From Bryoerythrophyllum caledonicum (Eukaryota; Streptophyta; Bryopsida; Pottiales; Pottiaceae), in the NCBI GenBank assembly GCA_963971425.1, contig OZ020518.1:18852990-18916989 (forward strand): a DNA stretch of 64,000 nucleotides, written 5' to 3'. A program made the position numbers and the translations under genes. Within the stretch, counting starts at the first letter, position 1, and every line of letters starts with the position of its first letter. Positions 45,584 through 57,800 of the stretch are shown in pieces. A model generated the notes under the pieces. That model had not been told where the DNA came from. It worked only from the letters and a program-made list of their open reading frames with translations, and did not search any database.

Positions 45584-46640
45584 ACCTGCCGCCATCATCC
45601 ATCCTTCCACCATCAGCCCCATGCCCCACCACCACCACCAACCAACCCCTCCCCCTCCCGGCAAACAATCTCAAACCCTACCCCCCCACCCCAAATTTAC
45701 GCAAACATCACCCAACCGCCCTTCGCCTCCTCTACCTGGTGTACGCGCATCTATATAATGCTCACCGCGCGAACTCCATACCACTGCAACACCCTCCCCA
45801 ACCATAACCACACTAGCACACAACCACGGCCACCCACCGCCGTCTCCCCTCAACAAACCCTCCTCCAATCCTCCACCAGCATCCCCAATCCCTCACCTCT
45901 GGGGGCAGCAACACGGCACCTGAGTGCGGTGCGGCCTTCACCACATATAAGCAGGCACCTCTACCCCGTCGCTAAAACCACCATGTACCACACCAACACC
46001 GCTGGCTGGCTGCCTGCTCCGCTCCCACGAAACCCCAGACTACAACACGCCCTCCCACTCCGAGCTCCCTCCCGCACGATGCGCTACCACACCGCAACAG
46101 GGCACGAGCAGCCAAGGATCCGGCGACCGCGCGACATGAACCAACGACCAGAGGCGACAACGGCACGACCACCACTAGGCGCAGCCTCAGCAGCACAATA
46201 GCATCGTCGTCGTCGTCGTTCGTCGGAAGGGAAGGGAAGGGAAGGAAAGGAAAGGGAGAGAAAGGAGGAGGCTAGTGGCGAGGGCACCCCCTTTGCCCGG
46301 CCAACTTAGGGATACGCTAGTGGTGTAGCCCGCCCGCCCGCCCGCCCTCCCCCTCGCCCAGCCCAGCCGAGCCTACCGCGACGCAACCGGCCGGGCGGGG
46401 CCTACCCGCGCGCGTTGGCCGCTGTTTCCAGGCTGATTCGTGCGAGGCGATTGCGCCTGCGTGCGCGGGTCGGCTGCCGCTGCCACGAGCACGCCGACTG
46501 CGGGATGGAGCCGCGGACGCGGAGAGCCGGGGGAACCGCGCCGGGGCGTGACGTGACGTGACGGGACGGGACTTGACGTGACGCGCGGGGACGGGGCTCG
46601 TCGCAATTAAGGGGGAGTAGGGGAGGCGGTGACCGTGCGC
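45584..46640 (-). promoter_or_regulatory. GC-rich 5' flank of the DRB gene
   Basis: The roughly 1 kb upstream of the start is much GC-richer and more CpG-rich than the rest. It contains simple runs: a GTC run at 46204, AGGGA/AGGAA purine repeats at 46221-46262, a CCCG run at 46330, and GACGTGACG/GACGGGACG repeats at 46548-46585. A promoter and leader are expected here. The long plus-strand open frame at 45410-46201 is antisense to exon 1 and this flank and is not a gene. No individual promoter elements are assigned. Confidence 0.5.
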
Positions 46641-46734
46641 CTCGGGCGACCGGATATGTGTTCAATTGCGTCTCTGGCTTGCTCCGTCGTTCGTGTGTAC
46701 TTGGGAAGGGCCTTCAATTTCTGACTGTTGAAGC

Positions 46735-47000
46735 TTTTTCCACTCCCTCCCCTTTTCATTCTTTTTCTTTTCTGTCTCTCTTTCTTTCTTTCTCCAATTT
46801 CTTTCTCTTTCTAACCCCCGGCCCCACTTTCCACTGCTGCTCCTTGTGGTCCCATTTCCATTGCCTTTATTCTTTTTCTCTCTTCTGTTTTTCTTCTTTT
46901 TTCTCTTTTGTTTTGCTTTTGCTTTTCCTTTTCTTTTTTTCTTTCTTTGTTTTTCCTTTTCCTTTTTTTTCTCTCTCTCGTTTACTTTCTTTTGTTTGTG
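46735..47000 (+). repeat. Polypyrimidine tract (CTTT-rich)
   Basis: About 265 bases almost entirely C and T on the plus strand, with TTTCTTTCTTTC-like runs, just upstream of the DRB flank. It could form triplex structures. The open frames across it are low-complexity artefacts. Confidence 0.8.
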
Positions 47001-47169
47001 CTGCCTAAGGACTCGGAAGGGAAATTCTCACCTTACTTTGTTTTATCACATTCAGAATTTGGACCAACGTGGTCCTTTCTTGTGGTGGCAAATTTAGGAC
47101 ATGATCGAAATGTTCCCATGGTTCTTTTTCTGTTGTACATGATTTTTATGAGCTAAATTTTGAGCATAA

Positions 47170-47668
47170 GGGCCGCTTCACACCTAACGCCCGAGTTGAG
47201 AGTCCGTCGGTTTCTACCAATGAGATTACTTGAATGGCCAAAGTCCGGCCTCTCGGCCTTCACACCAAAGGCCAAAGTCCAAAGGCCATCGTCTCCCAAT
47301 GTGCCTACATGGCAGTGCTTTTGGAGAGTTTTGGTGCCAAGGCGACGGACTCTTGAGCATAACTTGGATCGCCGATTTTAGTCGACCCAAACTTCCTTCA
47401 AGAGTCTGTCGATTTTTTCAACAAAATAATCAAAATCTGACAAGATCAGGACCGTTAGATGAAAAAGGCTGATTTTTTGTGGCTGATTTTTATTGGCGTA
47501 ATGATATGGGGTTTGGACTTGGGCTTTGAGGCTTCACACCATAGTCGCCCAAATGCTTCAATATATGTATTTTAATGTTTTTTTAATCCAAAGATTTGGA
47601 CTCTTGCCATAGTTTGGGCAGAAATTTTGACAAACAGACCCTCAACTTGGCCTGGTGTGAAGCGGCCC
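47170..47668. mobile_element. Tourist-like MITE, GGGCCGCTTCACAC ends, copy 2
   Basis: 499 bp with perfect outer ends GGGCCGCTTCACAC / GTGTGAAGCGGCCC and a TAA duplication on both sides (47167-47169, 47669-47671). It shares subterminal sequence with the copy at 38768 (GTCCGGCCT, TGATATGGGGTTTGGACTT, GGCTGATTTTT). Confidence 0.85.
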
Positions 47669-47689
47669 TAAAAAGAAGAAGTGATTACT

Positions 47690-49025
47690 GTACAGTACCC
47701 TCACACAAGTATTCGTACTTTTTTGATTTTGTACGTTTCCACACTACACTGCTGCCAACTTTGGCACCCTCCTGAGGGCTAAAAATTTGTCAATTTACCA
47801 TGAAATTTTTGGGACAAGATCACCTTTACGTTGACAACGTGTATGCCAGATTTCAAGGCCAGAAGATGAATACAAAAAAAGATATTCAAAATCTACCAAG
47901 ATGTGTAGTTGTGAGCCATTCACAACTAACCAACTTTGACACCCTTCCAAGGATTGAAAGAAATTTTTTTGCCCATGGAATTTTTAGCATGAAACCACCT
48001 CTATGTTTATAATAAGTGTGCCAAATTCCAAGGCCACATGATGATTAGAAAAAAGGATATTCAAAATTGTTTCTCGTAGCTACATATTTTGGTAGATTTT
48101 GAAGTTGGTTTTTTGTATTCATCTTCTGGCCTTGAATTTTGGCACACATGTTATCAACATGATGGTGATCTTGTGCCAAAAATTTCATGGTAATTAACAA
48201 TTTTTCCGACCTAGGGAGGGTGCCAAAGTTGACAATAGTGAAATGGTTTTGCTGATTGTTTCTCACAACTACACATGTTGGTAGATTTAGATTTGTTTCT
48301 TTTCTTTTGTGGGTCTTTTGGACTTGAAATTAAGCACATGTATAACCAACATAGATATGGTCTTATGTCTAAAGTATCATGGGAAAAAACAAAAAATTGA
48401 ATCCTTAGAAGGGTGTCAAAGTTGGCAGCAGTGAAATGTTTCTCACAACTATACATGTTGGTAGATTTCAAAAATCTTTTGATATGTAGATATTTTGGCC
48501 TTCAAATTTGGCATGCATGTGATCAACATAGAGATAGTCTCATGTCAAAAATTTCATGGGAAAATACCAAAAATTCCAATCCTTGGGAGTGTGTCAAAGT
48601 CGGCTAGGAGTGAAATGTTTCTCACAACTACACATGTTGCTAGCTTTTGATGTAGTTTTAATTGTGTGGATCTTTTGGACTTGAAAATTTTCACACATAT
48701 ATTCAACATAGAGGTCGTCTCATGCTAAAAATTACATGGGCAAAACAAACTCTTTCAATCCTTGGAAGGGTGTCAAAGTTGGCAGCTGTGAAACTTTTCT
48801 TACAGCTACCCCATGTTGGTAAATCTTGGATATATTTTTTTGTATAAATATTCTGGCCTTGAAATTTGGCACACATGTTTTCAACATAGAAATGATCTTG
48901 TGCCAAAAATTTCATGGTAAATTGACAAATTTTTGGCCCTCAGAACGCTGCCAAAATTGGCAGTAGTGTAGTGTGGAAACGTACAAAAGCAAAAAGTACG
49001 TATACTTGTGTGAGGGTACCGTACT
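47690..49025. mobile_element. Large foldback element with internal subrepeats
   Basis: The ends are GTACAGTACCCTCACACAAG and CTTGTGTGAGGGTACCGTAC. The inverted arms extend at least 150 bp inward (GTACGTTTCCACACTACACT, TGCCAAAAATTTCATGGTAA). The interior is a series of diverged repeats of roughly 110-180 bp, each containing ACACATGTTGGTAGATTT, CTTTTGGACTTGAAAATT and GGAAGGGTGTCAAAGTTGGC blocks. They lie in one orientation at the left and mostly reversed from about 48070. No coding content. The superfamily is not identified. Confidence 0.7.
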
Positions 49026-49075
49026 TTAGGGTCATTTTATGAGCTAAAGTTTCAGCATAAGGAGTGATTACCGTA

Positions 49076-51954
49076 GCCAAGGGTCAGGTTCAACACCTCG
49101 ATGCAAGTAGTTCATTGTTTTTGACAACAGTTCATTAGACCTGAAATATTTTGACAACCAAAGGATTTGAATTGTAGACCTTGGAGCTCCATTTTGTATT
49201 CTCTATGCATGTCCTTTCAAAGGGCATGACTATGGCAAGCCCCACTCCTCCATTGATGTCTTCTATAGTCGCAAGTTTTGTAAATTAAGAATTTTGTTTA
49301 GTTCCAACATTTTCAACTAATAATTTCCCAAAAAAATTGGCATGTCTTTTTAATAAACTCAAGTCCAATCTAACCCTAGGCTATGGTAGATAGTATCTAC
49401 TAATGGGCTTATTGAAAGTCCACCCAAATTCCTTTGAAACCATTTTTCAATTAATCATTTTGAAAGACTTTTTGAAAAGGAGACATGTAAGAGCTTTGTG
49501 AGAGTGTCATCTCTTTATGTGTAAGACATTTGAAGAAATATATGCTATTTACAATGGTGTCCTTACGAGTTCAAGCATTTTGAGCAATTTTGCCAAACTC
49601 CTCAAATAACTTTGAGATTTTGTATACTAGCAACAAAGGTAATATCTAATGAGATGTAAAAAGAAAAAGACTTCAAATAGTATCAAATTCATTCTATAAA
49701 AGAGCCAGAGTTCATGGACATTGTGCAAAAAAATTCTTCTTCCACATTTGTATATACAAATCTTTTCTTTTTTTCTTTTTTAATGTCCATTTTCCTATGT
49801 CCCTTAAAAAAACATTGGTTTACAATTTTATGAGAGGTCTAATGTTCAAAAACTTGAATTTGTATTTTGTATGAATTTTAGATCCTTTCCATTGCATGAT
49901 TGTTTTAAATATGTCAACATCTTCATTGCACCTAAAATTAGGCGAGCTACTTATATTATTGGGATTGTGATGGTGAAGAATTGCAACTTTCAACTAATAT
50001 CAATTTAATATCATGTGCAAAAATATGTTTGAAGAATTATTTGGCATTATAAAGTATCAAAACAATCCAATTGATGTTATACTGAAGATATGGAAAAAAC
50101 AAATTACAAATTATACTATCAACAAGTGGTAAATGAATTTATGCGTATCTAGATGCTAAATATGACTCATCTAGATTTGCATATCATAACATGGTTGATA
50201 TAATAAATTTAAGTGCTTGTCATGTAACAAAAATAGTCGTTACAAAGAATGGCTGGTAATTTTTACAAAATTGAAGATAATGCATTTAGAGAAGCTTTAG
50301 ATTTTTAGAATTTCAGGGATTTGGAGAAGGATAATTCTTCATGATAAAGAGAATTTAGATGACCTCTTGTTTGGTTATTAGATATCACATGAAGACTCAC
50401 AATATAAGTGCAATAACATAATGATTTCTTTTTTAAAAAACAAGATTGTTAAAAGGTACATAAGCAATCTAATGTGAAAATTGGTATATTGTTTTGTTAC
50501 TTTTAAAGAAGTAAACATTTCTATCTAAAGAAAAAGCTCACAAAGAAATCAAGATGAAAATATAATGAAAAACTCTGCAACATGTGTAAAACATTTTAGG
50601 AGAAATCATATTCACCTTGCAAATAACATTGCCATATCACTCAAGATATTTGAGGAAAATGAAAGCCTCACATTATCTTTTCAAATATTTAATTAAAATA
50701 ATGTTAACGTTGGAAACATCCAACATAGCATTCATGTTCAAATATTGACACCAAAAAAGGTGGGATTTCTTCATATGTACATACATGATGTAATAGATTG
50801 TTAAGCAAAATGTGACTGCAATAGAGTTTTCCTGAAAGTGCTTCCCGAATGAGCAAGTGAGGAGGAATATTGTGCCAGTGAGTATGAGATGTATAAACGG
50901 AAAAAAAAGAGCATGAGGAAATTTCATATCGCCTTTCTCTGCACCAATGAAATGCTTTGCAATCAATGTTCTTGGACCCTACCCCATGCAAGCTAAAGCT
51001 CCCCCATAGTACCCTAAGTTCTCAGAGGGTTGACCAATAGTTCCCCCAAACCTTTCCCAAGGCAAGTCACCATGTGCATGTGGTCCCTATTACTAACATA
51101 AGACCTTAAGATTCGGGGTACCTATCCAATGTATTTAGGTAACTTTCAGGAAAACTCAAATATGTGTAAAGCAATCACAAAACTAAAAACAATAGAAAGA
51201 AATGTGTACAAGATAATTTAGTTCTGAAGAAGAATTTAAATCATCAAAAATGATATACAAAGTAATAAGAAACTAATCGGTAGCTACCGTCATATGATTG
51301 TATATTGTCCAAAATCAAGTTTAAAATCAGATGAAAAAAATAGAACAAGTAATCTTATGTATCGTGCAATTCCTTCATGCCCTTTGGATCCAATCAAGTT
51401 ATTTAAATTTACAAATAACATAAAAGTTTCAAATTCTTTGAAAACTATAACAATTAATCCAAAGGTCAGCAACCTTGATATGGGTCACAAGAGTATTTAG
51501 ATAGCACATTTGAAGTATGGTAGTCGAGATTCATATAATTACTTGGATAAATTTGAATATTACAAATACAATTAGGCGCATTCATTGTCATATAATAGCT
51601 ATGATGTAAAAGAAGAAGAACTTGGAGGCCATCGTGGAAATCTTCACTTAATAATATCCCAATTAATTTGGCATGCCTTTTTCAATTAGTTTGGGCCAAA
51701 CGTGAAGTTAGGCTATGGTACCTCCCTTTCTCAAGGTACCAAAATGCTATCTTGTGAGTGGTGAGTAGTGGGCGGTGAGTAAGTAGCAATGACTCTTATT
51801 AATTTTCAAAAGTAAAATTTTCTCTTAAAAAAAACCTTTAACTTTGTTTATAATTAGAATGATGGGCATAATAAAGGATTACATCTCAAAAAAATAAAAA
51901 TAAAAATGTCTGATTCTATGACTTAGAATATGTACTATGTGTATAGATTAATCT
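49076..51954. other. AT-rich stretch without recognisable genes
   Basis: The open frames at 50673-50991 and 51290-51500 lack recognisable domains. No RNA gene was seen. Confidence 0.5.
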
Positions 51955-52400
51955 TTATAAGACTCAGACAATGTTTCACGAAAACCACCCAAAATTGCCT
52001 CTCTGAGATGAGATGTTGCAAGACTCACTCAAACAACTTCCTAATATTTTCAACCATAGGATCTTCAAATTAACTACTACATAAAGACACTATAAACATT
52101 ACATAAACTTTGATTGCAATATGATTTTTTTCTTCCTTGCATGGACATGGTCAACATTTGTTGACTCAAGATTATGGCATTTTCTACTACACATTGCACT
52201 ATTCTTATGGAAGTATGTTATGCCTTGTATAAGGTCATTGCACGCCAAGAATCACAAGTAATGGAGATGTTAAGGATACAAAAATTGGACTTACAATGAC
52301 TAGGGGTATAAAAAGTAGCCATTATCATATCAATCAATTTTATTTTCTCAGTAGCAATTTTCATATCTAAAATCTTGATTAGGATCATTACGCCTTCTTC
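51955..52400 (+). repeat. Dispersed repeat family B, copy 2
   Basis: It matches 35945-36440 closely, including CACGAAAACCACCCAAAATT, CAACCATAGGATCTTCAAA, TCATTGCACGCCAAGAATCA and ACTAGGGGTATAAAAAGTAG. It is non-coding. Confidence 0.65.
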
Positions 52401-54239
52401 TTTCACAATTTTTTATAAAAATCATAATACTTAATTTAAAGTTAAAAAATAAAGACTTCCAAGAACTTTTCTTCATTGCCACTCGCCACAAAAGTTGCAT
52501 TATTTAGCTCTTCAATAGTACTATCCATTTCTACAGAACCTTGTCCTTCTTGCCCCCTTTGAAACTAGAATCCAAGTACCTTTAATTACGTGCGCTTCTT
52601 TTTAATTAATTATTTTCTCATGAAGCTACTACTTATCCATATCTCCAACATAAACTTTAGAAATTAACATAGGTATAAGCTATCCATAGTTACTAGAAGC
52701 CCACCTCCAGACGTTTTTCTATTAGGAATTGAATACATAAAGAATCAATAACAATGCAATAAAAAGATTAGGGCGCATATTATCAATCCAATAGTGTAAT
52801 AAAATAAGATATATCAAAAAGAAAAAGAATTTTATATCAGTGATAATGAATTGCACAACATATTACATATCTTGCACAATTAATCCATCTTCTTCCACTA
52901 TTTCAAGCACTTAACATGATATAGCCCTCAACAACAATATCTATTTTAAAGTGTCTTTCTACCTTTGAGATGTGAAAAGTGTATAGTAGAGAAGACTATG
53001 GAGAAATAGGGAAGAGATATTTGTTACATATTCATTAAATTCTTTATGTATTGTACAAAATTCTCCTACAAATGGAGTACTAGAGATGGAATCAACGATT
53101 TTTTCATTTGTTTAGATAAATAAGCCAAGTTTGTTGGGAAAAAACACATAAATCCTTTTCAGTTCTCTCAAATTTTAGTGCAATAAAAAATAAAACAATA
53201 TATTTACTTATGTGATATCATTGAGGTGCCTTATCCTCATGTTGATTGTCATCATGAGGTAATTGTTTTTTGAAGGTTGTACAAGTACTAGAAAATAAAG
53301 AATAAATCTCAGTTAATCAATGAACAAGGAAAGGAAGGACCTTGTCAAACAAAACTTTGTCATTCTCAAAGGCCATTATATGGCAACAAAGGCTTTTGCA
53401 AGCACAAAATGATGCTTATACAAAACAGACAACTAGTAGATACTTTTACAACTAATAAATTCACACATGATGTATAAAGTGTATGCTTAAAGTCCATTCA
53501 AATAGTATAAAAGATACTTATAGATGTTACTTAGTCCATTTCAACGTTATTATTGTTTGTGCACAAGTCAAGCAAAACCTGTAAAAGGTTTTGTGACTTC
53601 AATCTTGCTTTTCTCCATGGCTTCTTTAGGTCCGCTAAATAAAATGAAAAACAGAGATGAGATTGGCCAAATGACCAATACTTAATTTAAAACCCCTGCT
53701 CCCTTCCTATCTACAAAAATAAGTTGTATCCTTCAAATCCAAGTGGCCATGGTTGCCATCCAATACGACCATGCAAATGCTTGTTAGAAAAATGAGACAA
53801 TTAAAGGTGTATTTTTAAATTGGCTTTATCCTATAAATCTTCTTCTTGCCAAAGTAGTGACTATTTTTCTAAAGACAATGGGCTCTTCTATAGTGAATTT
53901 TTTAACATTTAAACCAACTAATCTTTATTAGTAGCTATCAACAAAGACTTCTTTGAGCTTTGCAATGTCACCCTCAAAAAGACCATGATGGCATTTGTCA
54001 AAGAAAGTAAAAAGTTACAACTTCAAAGAGATCATTGTGTTTAACATAGAGATTAAAAAATTTAGAATCCAACAAAATTTAATCTTCACAAATCAACCTT
54101 TTTTTCAAAATATTTTTGGAAAACCTAATTAAGTTGAAGACTATCAATTAAAAAAATTGGAAAATTTTGATTTTTTTTTGAATTTCAAGTATATTCAAAT
54201 AATTTTAATATTTTTTAATTTATTTTGGCGCTAAGGCAA
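52401..54239. other. AT-rich stretch without recognisable genes
   Basis: I see no supported feature in this interval. Confidence 0.5.
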
Positions 54240-54810
54240 TTAGTTCCAACTTTTTCAAAACAATGGGTGACCTAGTGGATCCTTCTCGATCCAAAATGAC
54301 CCATTAGTCTATACATTTTTTGGCAAAGGTTAGAAAACATTGCCTTGTTTCTCCAATAATTAAACAAAAGCTTTTAAAAAATTTAAACTTAGAATTTCCC
54401 AATCTTCTATTGTTGCATGATTTATAATAATTTCATTCAATCCTTTCAATAAAATATTAGGCATGGATCTTCTTCATATAACCTTACAAAGCTTTTCATC
54501 TTTTCCAACATATTTTAGTGGCCTCAAAGCTCTTTTCAGATGTAGAAGGACCTCCTAGGTTACAGAAAAATGTTGGAAAAGATGAAAAGTTTTTTAAGGT
54601 TATATGAAGAAGATTCATGCCTAATATTGTATTGAATGAAATTATTTGAAACTAAATAGCAAAAGAAGGAAGGAAAATTCTAAGTTTCAAGTTTTTATTT
54701 TATTTTTTCACTATTAAAAAAAAAAGGCAATTTTTTTCAACCTTTCCGTCAAAAATGAGTGGCCCAAAGGATCCTTGGGCCACTCAAGAATTTTAATAAA
54801 GTTGAAAAAC
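54240..54810. repeat. Foldback repeat with long arms
   Basis: The inner arms pair strongly: ATTAGGCATGGATCTTCTTCAT and TTTTCATCTTTTCCAACAT (about 54458-54513; shown as landmarks) against ATGTTGGAAAAGATGAAAA and the reversed counterpart at about 54568-54630. The outer arms carry GTGGATCC/GGATCCTT and CCACTC-type pairing. A near-palindrome AGTGGCCCAAAGGATCCTTG lies at about 54761. Probably a MITE of about 570 bp. Confidence 0.55.
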
Positions 54811-57800
54811 CTAGGCCTATCTACAATGAAAATGCCCCAAGGAAACTTCAGTTTTTTTTGTATTTGAAATTACTTAGGATCAATAAGAGGAAGTTAAATT
54901 ATCTTTGAAAATTTGTTTTGGATTATTTCCATATTTGTTTGTGTTTACCAAAGAGTGGTTTCCAATTTTAACAAACGTATTCAGTAAGGTAAAGAACATT
55001 TTGGTCCTAAGAACCTCTATAGGACCACTAAATACTATTGGAAATTTTTATTACCATGGTGGACTATATGAAAATGATATAACTTAAGAATTTATTTGAA
55101 ATCAAGCAAATCCTTCAAAGCATAGCGATAAGGTACATTTTACATTAATTTGGGACATTGCAAAAGTTTCCATTTGCTTAATATGGTCAAATTTTTATAT
55201 CCAATATATTATGACTAGATTTGAAAAAAATCTATTTCCAACATTTTTGCGTTGTAATTTCAAAAGACAAATCACATGTAACTCTTATAAAAACAAACAT
55301 AATTTTCTTGGATAAAGATGATGTTTAGTAATACTTATCTTTTGGAAACTATAAATTTTGGAGTGTGCTTTGGTGAGAATTAGGGAAGAATTGAAAATTA
55401 GGAGTTCAACATTTTTGCCAATGTAGGTTGTTTGGCATGTGTAGCATTGAATTTTTCCAAAATTGTCTAATGTGTTTTGGTATTTTAAAAATACCAAATA
55501 AAACCGGAGACTTGTCAAAGACGTTGGAAAATGGACTATTTTGTGAGTGTTTCAAGCCACAATGGATGCTAAACATGGCCATATTGCACAAAACATACCA
55601 ATTCTAAAAGTCATGAAGTGGTAAAATACAATAAAAAAAATACATCATGCAAAAACAAGGTGATGAATTATAAGGAATATTTCAAAGTTAGAATGGACCA
55701 TTGTTTGGCAAAGTTGTAGAAATACGGTCTACAAAAAGAACGGAAAACGAGATTGATAGACTATAGGGGAAAGTACAACCAGTAAATGCAAGATCAAAGC
55801 AAAATTGAAAAGGGTACAAAACCCAATGCAAAGGCAAAAAGAATTGAACTATGTATCAAGTCAAGCATGGTATCTGGCCAAATGAGCCAATGGCGTCATG
55901 CATGGCTCAAATCCATATGGCACCAATGGCTTAATTCATTAATCACATCAAAGCGCCTCCATCATGTGCATCATCATATGTATCTTCGTTGCTCATCTTT
56001 TTGCAAATTTAGTACTTTTGGAAATATGTAGCCATGGGATGAATACACAAAAATAGCCGTTGAATTAATCCGTGCCTTGTAAATGAGGTGACATTATTTT
56101 TTACAAATTTTGACAATTAGATCCACATTGCAAGGCTTAACTCCCAAAAGATTTTATTTTTAAATCATTAGTCAAACATCAAGAAAATGCAGTGCAAAAG
56201 TGAGAGGGGAAGCCACACATCCCTTTGCACTAGAAGGGGTTAAAGGGAGATTTTAGATTAGTTTCTAGATAATTCAATTGGATCTTGTTGATTTTAGAAG
56301 GTCTGAACAATCAAAAGTAGGTCCAACACGTGACCTTACCTAGACCTAGATTGGGCTTTTTAGAATTTTGTTTTTTGGTTTGTTAATTGTTTATAGAGAA
56401 GATCCAATATAATTGTGTTGATTTCTATATGTTTAGGCATTCTGGACATTACACACTCTCTATCCACTTAAACTAAACTACGGTTGATAAATCGGGCTAG
56501 GTCTAGATATAATCTAATATTAAACTTTTCGATCTACACAATCCAAAACACCTACTACTCCAAATCACAACTTAACCACAATATCGATCGACTCAACATT
56601 CGGCCCTACTCCAAACACAAGCCAAGGTTTTAAAAAGTGTCAATTTTTTCATAAAACCAACATCAACCACTTGGTGTGCACTCCTGTAATCCTAGCAACA
56701 CGTCTAACACTCCAACCGCATCTCTCCACCCACCCTACCTCCTATACACACCATGAACCCAACCCCACACAAAAAGAGATTGAGAGAGTGAGGGTGACTG
56801 TCCTCATCCTGTCCAAACCCCAACCATCATTGTCCTAACTCTAATTTTCACCCACAATAGTTTCATCGATTGTTTAGTATCATCCATTGCCTAATTTGAT
56901 CCGCTCTCCAGTTTCATCGAGTTGCAGTCTCCATCCATCAATAGTCTCATCCATGGCAATTTTCATCCGCTTCTACCGAATTCAAAAATACTACCAAATC
57001 CCCTACAATTAATGTGGCACTAATTCTCTGGTTAATAATGTACTACATACTAAAATTAATGATATCATTAAAAAAATTTCAAAAGTTTGTTAATATAGAA
57101 AGTGCAATCAATTTTAGCAATTGCCTTTAGTGAAAAGGCTAAACAATTAGGAAAAAAAACCATATTTTCCTACCCATTATTCATTGCTCACCCCTCACAA
57201 GGTAGCATTATTGTCTCAAGGTAAATACTATCAAATATTTGAACAATAACACATAATAGTTATGATGTGAGAGTGTATTGGACAACTCTCAACCGGATTG
57301 AAAAATTCAGCAAGATGATGTTTAAATTTTTTAAAGACCAAGTCATCTAAAAATAAAAATATAACTAGATAAAAAAACAATAATATATTACAAAATCTAA
57401 CATTCAAATGAAACATTCCAATACAACAAAGCAATGGTTCACTATGACCACATGGTGCGATTATATTATTTCTTAGCAAAAAGTTAAATTGAATCAAGGT
57501 TATTAGAGCATATAAATAGGTGGTTTTTAGATTATATTTATTTTCATTATTAAATTTTTTTACAAACTACTTCATAAAGTGCACCTACTTGGTTTTACCT
57601 CATTTCTACTTGTCAATTAGTAAAGGTAATTGAACTTTGTAATAGAGATGTATCAAATAGCTTCAATACTTCAAAGAATGCATCAAAATTACAATAATTA
57701 TCTTACGTACATAGATAAGAAGAAAATCGATATACAAACAAAATACACAATAGTCTCATAATAATGTTTCCATCTTTTGAATGAGTAAAATTTATTCATT

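Noticed and set aside
45410..46201. Plus-strand 263-codon open frame rich in Pro and Thr
   Set aside because: It is antisense to DRB exon 1 and the GC-rich flank, with low-complexity composition.
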